Positions 17,585 to 26,666 of a DNA stretch of 64,000 nt are shown piece by piece. The translations under genes and the position numbers were made by a program. How positions within the stretch are numbered: position 1 is the first letter of the stretch; every line of letters begins with the position of its first letter. The notes below the pieces were generated by a model. It was given only the letters and a program-made list of their open reading frames with translations. It did not search any database and was not told where the DNA came from. The DNA is from Phycisphaerae bacterium (GTDB lineage Bacteria > Planctomycetota > Phycisphaerae > UBA1845 > Fen-1342). Location: contig JAJVHV010000016.1 of the NCBI GenBank assembly GCA_022072445.1, positions 124,001 to 188,000 on the forward strand. Reading direction: 5' to 3'.

Positions 17585-18768
17585 TGCCTCCGTCGGCACG
17601 CGTCTGCGGCACTCGGCTTGGCCAGCTCCGGCTCCTGATTCTCGCGCCCGGCGCGCTTCTGCTGCTGGCGCTACCCTCCGTCGTCTGCGCTCAATCAGTC
17701 ACGTCCCAGCCCGCGACCTCCGCCGCCACCGACGACTGGCCCATGTTCCGCGGAAACGTCCGTCTCACCGGCGTCGCCCGCTGCACGCTCGGCGGCGACC
17801 TTCAGCGCCTCTGGACCTTCCCCGCCGGCGAGGCGGTCTCATCCTCCGCCGCCATCGTCGACGACACCGTCTTCGTCGGCTCCGAAGACGGCAACCTGCA
17901 CGCCTTGAACCTCGCATCCGGCCAGCCGAAGTGGAAATTCGCCGCCGGCAACCCCATCCACTCCTCCCCCACCGTCCACCGCGGCACGGTCTATTTCGGC
18001 GACGAGGCCGGCGTCTTCTTCGCCCTCGACGCCGCCACTGGCCGCGAAAAATGGCGCCTCACCACCGACGCCGAGATCATCTCCGGCGCCACCTGCGACG
18101 GCCCGCGCATCTACTTCGGCTCCTACGACCAGTTCGTCCGCTGCCTCTCCGCCGACGGAAAGGAAATCTGGAAATTCGAGACCGCCGGCAAGGTCCACGC
18201 CACCCCCGCCCTGGCCGACGGACGCCTGCTTGTCTCCGGCTGCGACGGCCTGCTCCGCACGCTCGACGCCCCGACCGGAAAATCACTCGCCGAGCTCAGC
18301 CTCGGCTCCTACACCGGCGCCAGCCCCGCCATCCTCGACCAGCGCTGCTTCCTCGGCACCTATGGCGAGCGCGTCCTGGGCGTCGACTGGCGCGACGGCC
18401 GCATCCTGTGGGAATACGAGCACCCCCAACGCAAATTCCCCTACCTCTCCTCAGCCGCCGTCGCCGATGGCGTCGCCGTCGTCGGCGGCCGCGACAAAAT
18501 CGTCCGCGCTCTCGACGTGGAAACCGGTCAGCCGTTATGGGAATACGCCACCGGCGGCCGAGTCGACTCCTCCCCCGCCATCGCCGGACGGCGAGCCTAC
18601 GTCGGCTCCGGCGACGGAACGCTCTACGCCTTCGAGCTCCGCAGCGGAAAGATCGAGTGGCGTTTCGAGTGCGGCGGTGCCATCAACGCCTCGCCAGCCA
18701 TCGCCCGTCAGCGCCTCGTCGTCGGCGACGAGCTGGGAACGGTGCACTGCTTCGGCCCGCGTCCCTAG
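17584..18768 (+). CDS. Secreted PQQ-type beta-propeller protein
   Basis: 394 residues. A signal peptide (LLILAPGALLLLALPSVVCA) is followed by DDWPMFRGNVRLTG and seven or eight repeats of the PQQ-like blade (VFVGSEDGNLHALNLASGQPKW, VYFGDEAGVFFALDAATGREKW, and so on). The W-x-x/YxG pattern marks a WD40/BamB-like structural propeller rather than a catalytic quinoprotein, because no PQQ-ligand Cys-Cys pair or dehydrogenase residues are visible. It is translationally coupled to the alcohol dehydrogenase, so a joint periplasmic role is possible but unproven. Unlike the other propeller in the window it has no dockerin repeats. A block of hairpin repeats begins soon after its stop. Confidence 0.87.
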   Translation: MPPSARVCGTRLGQLRLLILAPGALLLLALPSVVCAQSVTSQPATSAATDDWPMFRGNVRLTGVARCTLGGDLQRLWTFPAGEAVSSSAAIVDDTVFVGSEDGNLHALNLASGQPKWKFAAGNPIHSSPTVHRGTVYFGDEAGVFFALDAATGREKWRLTTDAEIISGATCDGPRIYFGSYDQFVRCLSADGKEIWKFETAGKVHATPALADGRLLVSGCDGLLRTLDAPTGKSLAELSLGSYTGASPAILDQRCFLGTYGERVLGVDWRDGRILWEYEHPQRKFPYLSSAAVADGVAVVGGRDKIVRALDVETGQPLWEYATGGRVDSSPAIAGRRAYVGSGDGTLYAFELRSGKIEWRFECGGAINASPAIARQRLVVGDELGTVHCFGPRP

Positions 18769-18842
18769 GCGGAACGGTCGCAGCGGGTCTCAACCCGTCC
18801 ACCCCCAGCGCAAGTCCATGAATCCGAAACCCGGTGCCGGAG

Positions 18843-19535
18843 ATCCGAACCCCCGACGCCAGTCGGGGGCCGCACGGCGAGGACGCAAGTCGGAGAATCC
18901 GAACCCCCGACGCCAGTCGGGGGCCGCACGGCGAGGACGCTCGTCGCCCTGACGACGTTTCGTACGCAAGACGCCTGCCGCGCCTCCGACCCCTCGCCCT
19001 CGACCCCTCACTTGCGTGCACTCGCGTGAGGGGTTCGGATGCGTCGATGCTCACTCGCGTGCGGGGTCCGGATGCGTCGACTCGTCGGATGGTCTGCGGT
19101 GTCGGGTGTCCCATCCGAACCCCCGACGCCAGTCGGGGGCCGTACGGCGAGGACGCTCTTCGCCCTGACAACCATCCTGACGCAACACGCCTGCCGCGCC
19201 TCCGACCCCTCACTCGCGTGAGGGGTTCGGATGCGTCGACGCTCGTCGGGCACCCGATCCGGTCAGCGCTCGTCGGGCGCCCGATCCGGTCAGCGCTCGT
19301 CGGACGGCCCTATCCGAACCCCCGACGCCAGTCGGGGGCCGTACGGCGAGGACGCTCTTCGCCCTGACAACCATCCTGACGCAACACGCCTGCCGCGCTT
19401 CCGACCCCTCACTCGCGTGAGGGGTTCGGATGCGTCGACGCTCGTCGGGCGCCCGATCCGGTCAGCGCTCGTCGGGCAGCCCAATCCGAACCCCCGACGC
19501 CAGTCGGGGGCACCCCCGACGCGGTCGGGGGCCGC
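18843..19535. repeat. Cluster of palindromic hairpin repeats (BIME/REP-like)
   Basis: Six copies of a palindrome, five of them CCCCCGACGCCAGTCGGGGG (8-bp stem, GCCA loop), lie at 18850, 18904, 19120, 19319 and 19491, with a GCG-loop variant at 19513. Between them is a second palindrome, CCCCTCACTCGCGTGAGGGG, at 19206 and 19405, with partial copies near 18990-19035. Longer units of about 140 bp (19109-19240 and 19312-19450) repeat both hairpins plus flanking sequence with few differences. No coding sequence was recognised in this 830-bp gap. Irregular spacing and two alternating palindromes fit bacterial interspersed mosaic elements, not CRISPR. Confidence 0.85.
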
Positions 19536-19599
19536 CGTTTGGCGGCTGGCTGGTTTCGAACCCACCCCCCGGGACGTACGACGACACTAGAATGAAAGA

Positions 19600-20919
19600 A
19601 TGCCCGACCTGCCCATCCAGCCACGGCGCCCGCAACCCACCGAAGTCGGCACCTACTTCGTCTCGAACTACCCGCCCTTCTCCGCCTGGAAACCCGAGTT
19701 CGCCGACGAAGCCCAACGCGCAGTGCGCCAGCCGCCCGCGCCCGACACACCGCTCGGGCTCTACCTGCACATCCCTTTCTGCCGCAAACGCTGCAAATTC
19801 TGCTACTTCCGCGTCTACACCGACAAGAACGCCTCCGACGTCGAAACCTACCTCGACGCTCTGACCCGCGAAATCGAGCTCTACAGCCGTCTGCCCGTCA
19901 TGAAGCGGCCCTTCCGCTTCGCCTACTTCGGCGGCGGAACGCCCTCGTTCCTCAGCGCCCAGCAGCTCGCCTCGCTGGTCGCGCGCCTGCGCCGGTACAT
20001 TTCCTGGGACGACGCCGAGGAAGTCACCTTTGAATGCGAGCCCGGCACGCTGCAACGCCACAAGCTCGCCGCCATCCGCGAGATGGGTGTGACGCGCCTC
20101 AGCCTCGGCATCGAAAATTTCAACGACGCCATTCTCGAAGAAAACGGCCGCGCGCATCTCTCCGCCGAGGTCTACCGCGCCTACGACTGGGCCCGCGAAA
20201 TCGGCTTCCCCCAGATCAACGTCGATCTGATCGCCGGCATGGTCGGCGAGACGTCCGCCAACTGGTCCGACTGCCTGACACGCACCATCGCGCTGCAGCC
20301 CGACAGCGTCACCATCTACCAGATGGAGCTGCCCTATAACACCGTCATTTCCAAGGGCATCCTCGCCGGTGGCGAGTCCCCCGTCGCCAGTTGGGATCAG
20401 AAACGCGCCTGGGTCCGCGAAGCCTTCGACCGCCTCATCGCCGCCGGCTACGAAATCTCCAGCGCCTACACGCTGACCCGCCCCTCCGACCGCAGCCGCT
20501 TCGTCTATCGCGACAGCCTCTGGCACGGAGCCGACATGCTCGGCACCGGCGTGGCGTCGTTCTCGCACGTCGCCGGCCTGCATTATCAGAACGTCGATCA
20601 GTTCGACGACTACGTCGCGCGCTTGCGCGACGGCCGCTTGCCCGTGCAGCGCGCCCTGCGCATGACCCCCGAAGAGCGCCTGGTGCGCGAACTGGTGCTG
20701 CAGCTCAAGCTCGGCCGCGTCGACGCCGGCTATTTCAGACAGAAGTTCGACGTCGAGCTCAAGAGCGTGTTCGCCGAGACGCTGTCGCGGCACACCGCCG
20801 ACGGTTGGCTGACCGTCGAGGGCGACGCCATCCGGCTGACGCGCGACGGGCTGCTACGGGCCGATGCATTGCTGCCGGCCTTTTTTCACCCCCAGCACCG
20901 CGTCGCGCGCTACACCTGA
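19600..20919 (+). CDS. HemN/HemW-like radical SAM protein (coproporphyrinogen III oxidase family)
   Basis: 439 residues. The radical-SAM Cys cluster is CRKRCKFC (Cys61, 65, 68) followed by YF, within YLHIPFCRKRCKFCYF; the SAM-binding FGGGTPS follows, then VTFECEPGTL, RLSLGIENFN, and VDLIAGMVGET, all typical of the HemN/HemW superfamily. The C-terminal 100 residues look like the HemN winged-helix region. Family members either decarboxylate coproporphyrinogen III anaerobically or act as heme chaperones or heme-degrading enzymes; which applies is unclear because the N-terminus is not the classical HemN one. The gene follows the hairpin-repeat block and stands alone ahead of a LacI regulator. Confidence 0.85.
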   Translation: MPDLPIQPRRPQPTEVGTYFVSNYPPFSAWKPEFADEAQRAVRQPPAPDTPLGLYLHIPFCRKRCKFCYFRVYTDKNASDVETYLDALTREIELYSRLPVMKRPFRFAYFGGGTPSFLSAQQLASLVARLRRYISWDDAEEVTFECEPGTLQRHKLAAIREMGVTRLSLGIENFNDAILEENGRAHLSAEVYRAYDWAREIGFPQINVDLIAGMVGETSANWSDCLTRTIALQPDSVTIYQMELPYNTVISKGILAGGESPVASWDQKRAWVREAFDRLIAAGYEISSAYTLTRPSDRSRFVYRDSLWHGADMLGTGVASFSHVAGLHYQNVDQFDDYVARLRDGRLPVQRALRMTPEERLVRELVLQLKLGRVDAGYFRQKFDVELKSVFAETLSRHTADGWLTVEGDAIRLTRDGLLRADALLPAFFHPQHRVARYT

Positions 20920-20978
20920 CCCGCCAGGCTCTCGCCGGCCTGTGCTGCCGGCCGAATTGGCGATATGATGCATGCTTC

Positions 20979-20997
20979 GGTCGATCGTTACTCGACC
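20979..20997. promoter_or_regulatory. Inverted repeat in the leader of the LacI-type gene, possible operator
   Basis: GGTCGA at 20979-20984 and TCGACC at 20992-20997 form a 6-bp inverted repeat with a 7-bp centre, 16 bp upstream of the regulator's ATG. A TATGAT word at 20964-20969 could be its -10 box. LacI-family regulators often bind such palindromes and repress themselves. Inferred only from position and symmetry. Confidence 0.35.
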
Positions 20998-21013
20998 AAG
21001 AGGCTCAGCGGGA

Positions 21014-22030
21014 ATGCCCATCTCGATCGAAGACGTCGCCAAGCTCGCCAACGTCTCCATCAGCACCGTGTCGCGCGTCATCAACCGCCGCGAATTGGTC
21101 AACGTCAAAACCCGCGCCCGCGTCGAATCCGCCATTCAGCAGCTCGGCTACCGCCCCAATGCCTTCGCTCGCGGCCTGATGCTGCGCCGCAGCGAGCTGG
21201 TCGGTCTGGTGCTGCCCGATCTGCATGGCGAGTTCTATTCCGAGATCATCCGCGGCGCCAACGCCAGGGCACGCGAGCTGGGCTACAACCTTGTGATCTC
21301 CTCGCTGCACGACGGCGACGACAGCCAGTCGCTGCTCGAAGCCCTCCAGCAACGTGCCATCTTCGACGGCCTGGCCGTCATGGTCTCCGACGTCTCCGAC
21401 CGCGTGCAGCAGGTCCTCGCCACCCTCAAGCTGCCCTTCGTCGTCCTCGACGACGACATCGACGGCGTCCCCCACGACAGCGTCATCATCAACCAGCGCA
21501 CCGGCGCCGCGGCCCTCACGCGCCACCTCGTCGCCGCCTGCGGCGTCCGCCGCGCGATCTTCGTCGGCGGGCCGGCCACCAACACCGACACGATCGCCCG
21601 GCTTGAAGCCTGCCGCGCCACGCTGGCCTCGGCCGGCGTTCCGCTGGCCGAGAGCGCCATCTACCACCTCGACTACCAGTACGACACGGCCTACGTCCTC
21701 GCACGCAAGCACCTGCATGACTGGTGCGGTCCGGCCGCCTGCGTCATCGCCGCCAACGACGAGATGGCCGCCGGCATCATCGCGGCGGCCAACGCCGAGG
21801 GCGTCCGCGTGCCGCAGGGCGTCGCCGTGGTCGGCTTCGACGACACCCGCATTGCCCGCATGACGCGCCCGGCGCTCACCACGGTGCGCGTGCCCATGTC
21901 GCGCATGGGCGCCGCCGCCGTCGAAATCCTCTGCCAGCGCATCGCCGACCCCCACCGCCCACCGACGCGCCTGGCCCTCGAGCCCGAGCTGGTCATCCGC
22001 GAATCCTGCGGCCACGCCGCCAAGCCCTGA
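21014..22030 (+). CDS. LacI-family transcriptional regulator
   Basis: 338 residues from the ATG beginning MPISIEDVAKLANVS; 14 codons further upstream are open but not LacI-like. The N-terminal helix-turn-helix (IEDVAKLANVSISTVSRVIN) and hinge (YRPNAFARGL) precede the periplasmic-binding-protein-like effector domain (VGLVLPDLHGEFYSEIIRGA ... IAANDEMAAGIIAAA ... GVAVVGFDDTRIARMTRPALTTVR). Such proteins repress or activate sugar-utilisation genes in response to a sugar ligand. The nearby glycogen phosphorylase and phosphohexomutase are on the opposite strand; regulation of them is possible but not shown. A possible operator lies in its own leader. Confidence 0.9.
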   Translation: MPISIEDVAKLANVSISTVSRVINRRELVNVKTRARVESAIQQLGYRPNAFARGLMLRRSELVGLVLPDLHGEFYSEIIRGANARARELGYNLVISSLHDGDDSQSLLEALQQRAIFDGLAVMVSDVSDRVQQVLATLKLPFVVLDDDIDGVPHDSVIINQRTGAAALTRHLVAACGVRRAIFVGGPATNTDTIARLEACRATLASAGVPLAESAIYHLDYQYDTAYVLARKHLHDWCGPAACVIAANDEMAAGIIAAANAEGVRVPQGVAVVGFDDTRIARMTRPALTTVRVPMSRMGAAAVEILCQRIADPHRPPTRLALEPELVIRESCGHAAKP

Positions 22031-22044
22031 ATCCGCGCAAGTAC

Positions 22045-22212
22045 GTCCCCAACCGAGCCCCGACCGTGAGGGAGGGGTTCGACCTGAGCGTGCGTTCGGA
22101 CGTGGCGCGTGCGTCCCCCCGAGCCCCGACCATGAAGCTGAGCGAGGAGCGAGCCTGAATGGAGGGGTTCGACCTCAGCGTGCGTGTGGACTTGGCGCAC
22201 GACGTCCCCAGC
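22045..22212. repeat. Dispersed repeat family B, two units
   Basis: Contains GAGCCCCGACCGTGAGGGAG followed by GGGTTCGACCT, then a second, altered unit. The stretch 22142-22175 is identical over 34 bp to 27422-27455. Related copies lie inside the terminase gene (31829-31927) and at 63512-63636. It fills the gap between the LacI gene and the convergent glgP; no gene is visible in the gap. Confidence 0.8.
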
Positions 22213-22289
22213 CCACCCCGCGTCAGCAACCGGCCCCATACGGCCCGCCCGCGCCTTGAACCCCGAACCCTGACCCCCGAACCCTCAAC

Positions 22290-24845
22290 CTACCCCCACA
22301 CAATCCACCCGTCCTCATGCCGCATCGCGAACTCGTCGCTCCGCGGCACGACGCGCACCGCGTAACCCCGCCGGCCGCTCGCCTCGCACGGCACGTCCGC
22401 CTCGAACACGTGCGAACCGTTCGACTCGTGCCGCGCGTAGCGCATCCGCACCTTCCGCCCTTCGCCGATGTCGCCGCTCGGCGCGATCGTGCCGTGATAA
22501 ACTTCGACCGCCACCTCGTCGGGCCGCAGCGCCCCCAGGTGCACCCGCGCCCAGACCGGAAACGAATCGCCCACCCGCATCTCCGGCCCCACCTTCGCGT
22601 CGACCGACTCGATCCGCACCGCCGGCCACGCCTCCGACAGATGATGCTTCCAGGTCGTCAGCGAACGCACCGGCGCAAAATCGCTCTCCGCCATCTTCCG
22701 CGCCCGGCGGATCGACGGCAGATACATCTTGTTGAAATACTCGCGCACCATGCGGTGCGTGTTGTAGACCGGGCAGATCGTCCGCAGCGAGTGCTTGATC
22801 CGCGCGATCCACGAGCGCGGCACGTTGTCCTCGTTGCGGTCGTAAAACAGCGGCGCGATCTCGCGCTCCAGCAGGTTGTAGATCGACTCGCTGTCGACGT
22901 AATCCTGATACGCCGGATCGTCGTACAGATGCCCCTCGCCGATCGCCCAGCCGTTCTTGCCGTCGTAGGCCTCCGGCCACCAGCCGTCCAGGCACGACAT
23001 GTGCAGCGCGCCATTCGCGACGGCCTTCATGCCGCTCGTCCCGCTCGCCTCGTGCAGCCGCAGCGGGTTGTTCATCCACACGTCCACGCCGTGAACCAGC
23101 TCGCGCGCCAGGTTCATGTCATAGTTCTCAAGGAACAGCACCCGCTTGTGCAGCTCCGGCCGCTGACAGTGCGCGAAAATCTGCTTGAGCAGCTCCTTGC
23201 CCGCCGAATCGTTCGGGTGCGCCTTGCCCGCGAAAATGAACTGCACCGGCCGCTGCTCCTGATTGATGATCGCCGCCAGCCGCGCCGGATTCCGAAACAG
23301 CAGCGCCGCCCGCTTGTACGGCGCGAAACGCCGCGCAAAGCCGATCGTCAACGCATGCGGATCGAGCAACCCATCCGCCGCCTCGATGTCCGAGGGCGGC
23401 GCGCCCCGCCGCCGCAATTGCTCCCGCATCCGCCGCCGCACCGTCGCCACCAGCCGCTCGCGCAGCCGCTCCTTGGCGCGCCACAGCTCCGCGTCGGGAA
23501 TGTCGTCCACCCGCTGCCAGACTTCGGGGTTGTCCGGCTCGGTCTCCCAACCCGGCCCCAGATAATGATCCAGCAGCTCCGACATCCGCCGCCCCAGCCA
23601 CGTCCGCGTGTGAATGCCGTTGGTCACGTGCGTGATCGGCACCTCCTCCTTCGGCAGATTCGGCCAGCACGTCCGCCACATGCCACGCGAAACGTCGCCG
23701 TGCAACTCGCTCACGCCATTGACGTGATACGCGTTCCGCAACGCCAGAATCGCCATGCAGAACGGCTGCTCCTGCCGCGCCGGGTCCTCGCGCCCCAGCG
23801 CCAGAATCTCCGACATCGACACTCCCATCTCGTCGGCGATCCCGCTCAGATAGTGCTCCACCAGCTTCGGCGCGAACATGTCGATGCCGGCCGGCACCGG
23901 CGTGTGCGTCGTGAAGACGCCGCTGCTGAAGACCGCCTCGCGCGCTTCCTGGAAATTCAGCCGGTGCCGCGCCATGAACTGCCGGATGCGCTCCAGCGCC
24001 AAAAACGCCGAGTGCCCCTCGTTCATGTGGCAGACCGTCGGCTCCAGCCCGATCCGCTCCAGCGCCCGATACCCGCCGATGCCCAGCAGGATCTCCTGCC
24101 GGATGCGCACGTCATGATCGCTGTCGTACAGCCGCGACGTCACCGCGCGAAACTCCGGCGGATTCTCCGGCACGTCCGCGTCCAGCAGGTAAAGCTGCAC
24201 GCGCCCCACGTCGACGCGAAACACCTGCGCCACCAGCGTCTCACGCCCCAGCGGCACGCGGATGTGCACCGCGGCACCATCCGCCCCGCGCATCAGCGTC
24301 CCCGGCCATTGATGAAAGTCGTACGTCGGAAAAACGTCGCGCTGCCAGCCGTCGTCGGTGATCTGCTGCGTGAAATACCCGTGCCGGTAAATCAGACCCA
24401 CGCCCACCAGCGGCAAACCCAGGTCGCTGGCCGATTTCAGGTGATCCCCCGCCAGCACCCCCAGACCGCCCGAGTAGATCGGCAGACACTCGTGCAGCCC
24501 GAACTCCGCCGAAAAATACGCGATCGTCCCGCCCGCGGCGTCCGGCTGCGTCTCCTGACACCAGCCCGCCGAACGAACGTACATCGCAAACGCGTCGATG
24601 ACGCGCGAATACTGCGCCATGTACGCGCTGTCCCGCGCCGCCTGCTCCAGCCGCCGCTGGCTGATCGTCGACAGCAACGCCACCGGGTTGTGCCCGACAC
24701 GCTCCCACAGATCAAGATCCAGCCGGCGGTAAAGGTCGGCCGCCGCCGGATGCCACGTCCACCACACGTTCTGCGAAAGCTCGCGGAGTTTCTCGAGCGG
24801 CGCCGGCAGCGATGGAACCACCACAAACGAGCGAATGTTGTTCAT
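22290..24845 (-). CDS. glgP: Alpha-glucan phosphorylase
   Basis: 851 residues from the ATG beginning MNNIRSFVVVP (the frame runs 16 codons further). It is the shorter Thermotoga-type glycogen/maltodextrin phosphorylase: LSQNVWWTWHPAAADLYRRLD near the start, VCHMNEGHSAFLALERIR, VTNGIHTRTWLG, FIFAGKAHPNDSAGKELLKQ, and the pyridoxal-phosphate lysine region SGTSGMKAVANGALHMS. It releases glucose-1-phosphate from alpha-1,4-glucans. The preceding gene on the same strand is a phosphohexomutase, which could convert the product to glucose-6-phosphate, so the two form a plausible glycogen-use pair with a 135-bp gap. Confidence 0.93.
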   Translation of the reverse strand: MNNIRSFVVVPSLPAPLEKLRELSQNVWWTWHPAAADLYRRLDLDLWERVGHNPVALLSTISQRRLEQAARDSAYMAQYSRVIDAFAMYVRSAGWCQETQPDAAGGTIAYFSAEFGLHECLPIYSGGLGVLAGDHLKSASDLGLPLVGVGLIYRHGYFTQQITDDGWQRDVFPTYDFHQWPGTLMRGADGAAVHIRVPLGRETLVAQVFRVDVGRVQLYLLDADVPENPPEFRAVTSRLYDSDHDVRIRQEILLGIGGYRALERIGLEPTVCHMNEGHSAFLALERIRQFMARHRLNFQEAREAVFSSGVFTTHTPVPAGIDMFAPKLVEHYLSGIADEMGVSMSEILALGREDPARQEQPFCMAILALRNAYHVNGVSELHGDVSRGMWRTCWPNLPKEEVPITHVTNGIHTRTWLGRRMSELLDHYLGPGWETEPDNPEVWQRVDDIPDAELWRAKERLRERLVATVRRRMREQLRRRGAPPSDIEAADGLLDPHALTIGFARRFAPYKRAALLFRNPARLAAIINQEQRPVQFIFAGKAHPNDSAGKELLKQIFAHCQRPELHKRVLFLENYDMNLARELVHGVDVWMNNPLRLHEASGTSGMKAVANGALHMSCLDGWWPEAYDGKNGWAIGEGHLYDDPAYQDYVDSESIYNLLEREIAPLFYDRNEDNVPRSWIARIKHSLRTICPVYNTHRMVREYFNKMYLPSIRRARKMAESDFAPVRSLTTWKHHLSEAWPAVRIESVDAKVGPEMRVGDSFPVWARVHLGALRPDEVAVEVYHGTIAPSGDIGEGRKVRMRYARHESNGSHVFEADVPCEASGRRGYAVRVVPRSDEFAMRHEDGWIVWG

Positions 24846-24980
24846 GTCAACCTGATGTACCAGTTCCTGGGTCATGCCGTTCCATGCCATCACTGCCGGC
24901 CATCGCCCACGGCGCCCGAATTCGCCGCAAGCCCATCAACGTGCCGCGCGCCGGCGGGCGCAGAAACCGCGCAGCGCGCC

Positions 24981-26321
24981 TCACAGCCCCGCCACCGAAC
25001 AGATATCGGCAACCAGCGATTCGCAAGTCTTGTCGTTTCGAGCTTCGGCCATCACCCGCACGATCGGCTCCGTGTTGCTGGCGCGAATCAGAACCCAGCC
25101 ATCCGCCGAGTCGATCCGAATCCCATCCGACGCGTCCACCCGCGCTCCGCGCCGCGCCGCCTCGCCCGCCACCGCCTTCAGCGCTGCGTCGATCCGCGTC
25201 CGGTCGCACCCAAACTTCTTCTTCAGGCCCGCATACCGCGGTATCGACGCCACCAGCTCGCTCACCCGCTTGCCGGTCGCCGCCATCAGTTGCAGCACCT
25301 GGCTCATCGCCGAAAGACTGTCGCGCACCGGCGAGACCCGCGGATCGATCACGCCGCCGTTGCCCTCCCCGCCGATCACGCAGCCGCTGGCCAGCATCGC
25401 CCGCGCCACATGCGCCTCGCCCACCGGCGTGCGGATCACGGGCACGCCATACTCCCGCGCGATGTCGTCGATCATCCGCGACGTGCTCAGGTTCGCCGCC
25501 ACCGGCCCGCGCCGTCGCGAGAGCACCGAGCGCGTCGCCAGCGCCAGCGTATACTCCTCGCCGATGAACTGCCCGCGCTCGTCCACCAGCGCCAGGCGGT
25601 CCGCATCCGGATCCTGCGCGAAGCCCACCGCCGCCTTGTGCCGCACCACCGCCTCGCAAAGCTGCATGAGATTCTCGGCCAGCGGCTCCGGTTCGTGCGC
25701 AAACTCGCCGCTCGGCTCGCCGTTCACGTGAATCACCTCGCAGCCCAGCGATGCCAGAAACGCCGGCGTGTCCAGACACCCCGCCCCATTCACACTGTCC
25801 AGCACCACGCGCATCCCGCGCAGCGCCGCCACGTCGACCTCCACCAGCCCCGCCACCGCCTCCGCGTGCCGCTCCCCCGCCAGGTCGTCATGCCGCAGCG
25901 GACGAAACCCCGCCCGCACCTGCCGATAACTGCCCGCCGCGCGAATCTCCGCCACCCGCGCCGCGCGCTGCGGATCGGGCGCCAGCCCCAGCTCGTCCAG
26001 CAGCTTCAGCCCGTTCCACGCGCCCGGATTGTGGCTCGCCGTCACGTTCATCCCGCCCGAATATCGGCCCTCCCGGATCGCATGCCCCAGCGCCGGCGTC
26101 ATCACGATCCCCAACTGCGTCACTTCGCAGCCCGCGCTCACGAGCCCCGCCGCCGCCGCACACGAAAACATCTCACCGCTCGGCCGCGAATCCCGCCCCA
26201 ACACCACCCGCCCGCCGCCCAGCAGCGTCCCATACGCACGGGCAAACTCCACGACCACCTCCGGCGTCAGCGACTGGCCGACGATGCCCCGGATTCCCGA
26301 CACACTCACCATCAGACTCAT
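24981..26321 (-). CDS. Phosphohexomutase (phosphoglucosamine/phosphomannomutase family)
   Basis: 446 residues from the ATG beginning MSLMVSVSGIRG. The alpha-D-phosphohexomutase layout is complete: phosphoserine loop TASHNPGAWNG (Ser96), metal loop DPDADR (237-242), sugar loop GEGNGG and phosphate-binding RASNTEP near the C-terminus. These enzymes interconvert sugar 1- and 6-phosphates. GlmM, ManB and Pgm types cannot be separated by eye; the VSVSGIRG start and length resemble the GlmM/phosphomannomutase branch. It lies upstream of glgP on the same strand. Confidence 0.9.
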   Translation of the reverse strand: MSLMVSVSGIRGIVGQSLTPEVVVEFARAYGTLLGGGRVVLGRDSRPSGEMFSCAAAAGLVSAGCEVTQLGIVMTPALGHAIREGRYSGGMNVTASHNPGAWNGLKLLDELGLAPDPQRAARVAEIRAAGSYRQVRAGFRPLRHDDLAGERHAEAVAGLVEVDVAALRGMRVVLDSVNGAGCLDTPAFLASLGCEVIHVNGEPSGEFAHEPEPLAENLMQLCEAVVRHKAAVGFAQDPDADRLALVDERGQFIGEEYTLALATRSVLSRRRGPVAANLSTSRMIDDIAREYGVPVIRTPVGEAHVARAMLASGCVIGGEGNGGVIDPRVSPVRDSLSAMSQVLQLMAATGKRVSELVASIPRYAGLKKKFGCDRTRIDAALKAVAGEAARRGARVDASDGIRIDSADGWVLIRASNTEPIVRVMAEARNDKTCESLVADICSVAGL

Positions 26322-26666
26322 ATCGGCCCTCGAATGTCGCACACGCCCAGCGCCCGCGCCGCGCGACGTGGGGCGTTAGGCTGACGCGCCGCGCGTCATC
26401 GGTCAAGGCTCTCGCGCCGCGCCGCGCGCGGATAGAGTTATCGGCGGATGATTTCGCGCTGAATTCGCGTAAAAATCGCGCAAATTCGGTTGCCGGGACG
26501 ATTTCGCGCGGCATAGAATCGCCAAATCGAGAGCAGGGAAAAAGAAGCCGGCGGGCGTTTGCGCGCTCGCCACATCTCGCGCATTTCGCAAAAAACTGAG
26601 GCTCGCGTTGACTCCATCGCGTGCGCCCCGCGGCGCGCCGATTCGTGCGGTGTTGGAGGGCACAAC
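26322..26666. other. Divergent intergenic region with repeated TTTCGCG words
   Basis: 345 bp between the phosphohexomutase and the isochorismatase-like gene with no convincing gene. ATTTCGCGC occurs at 26451 and 26501, AATCGCGCAAAT near 26474, and CATTTCGC near 26582. The patch is less GC-rich than its surroundings, as expected for a double promoter. The repeated word could be a regulator binding site. Confidence 0.4.
26490..26519 (+). promoter_or_regulatory. Candidate sigma-70-type promoter of the isochorismatase-like gene
   Basis: TTGCCG at 26490-26495 and TAGAAT at 26514-26519 are separated by 18 bp. The same spacing and -10 hexamer occur ahead of the PEP-CTERM gene at 59467. Transcription would begin about 140 bp before the GTG start. 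Confidence 0.45.

Noticed and set aside
18843-19535. Repeated palindromes as a possible CRISPR array
   Set aside because: Spacing between copies is irregular (about 20-220 bp), there are two alternating palindromes, inter-repeat sequence is itself repeated, and no cas gene is nearby.
19545-19575. GGTTTCGAACCCACC resembling a tRNA T-arm
   Set aside because: No acceptor, D or anticodon stems could be drawn around it; it is a short palindrome next to the repeat block.
22317-26384. 1355-codon open frame on the plus strand
   Set aside because: It is antisense to glgP and the phosphohexomutase and encodes an Arg/His/Pro-rich peptide with no domain; a typical high-GC shadow.
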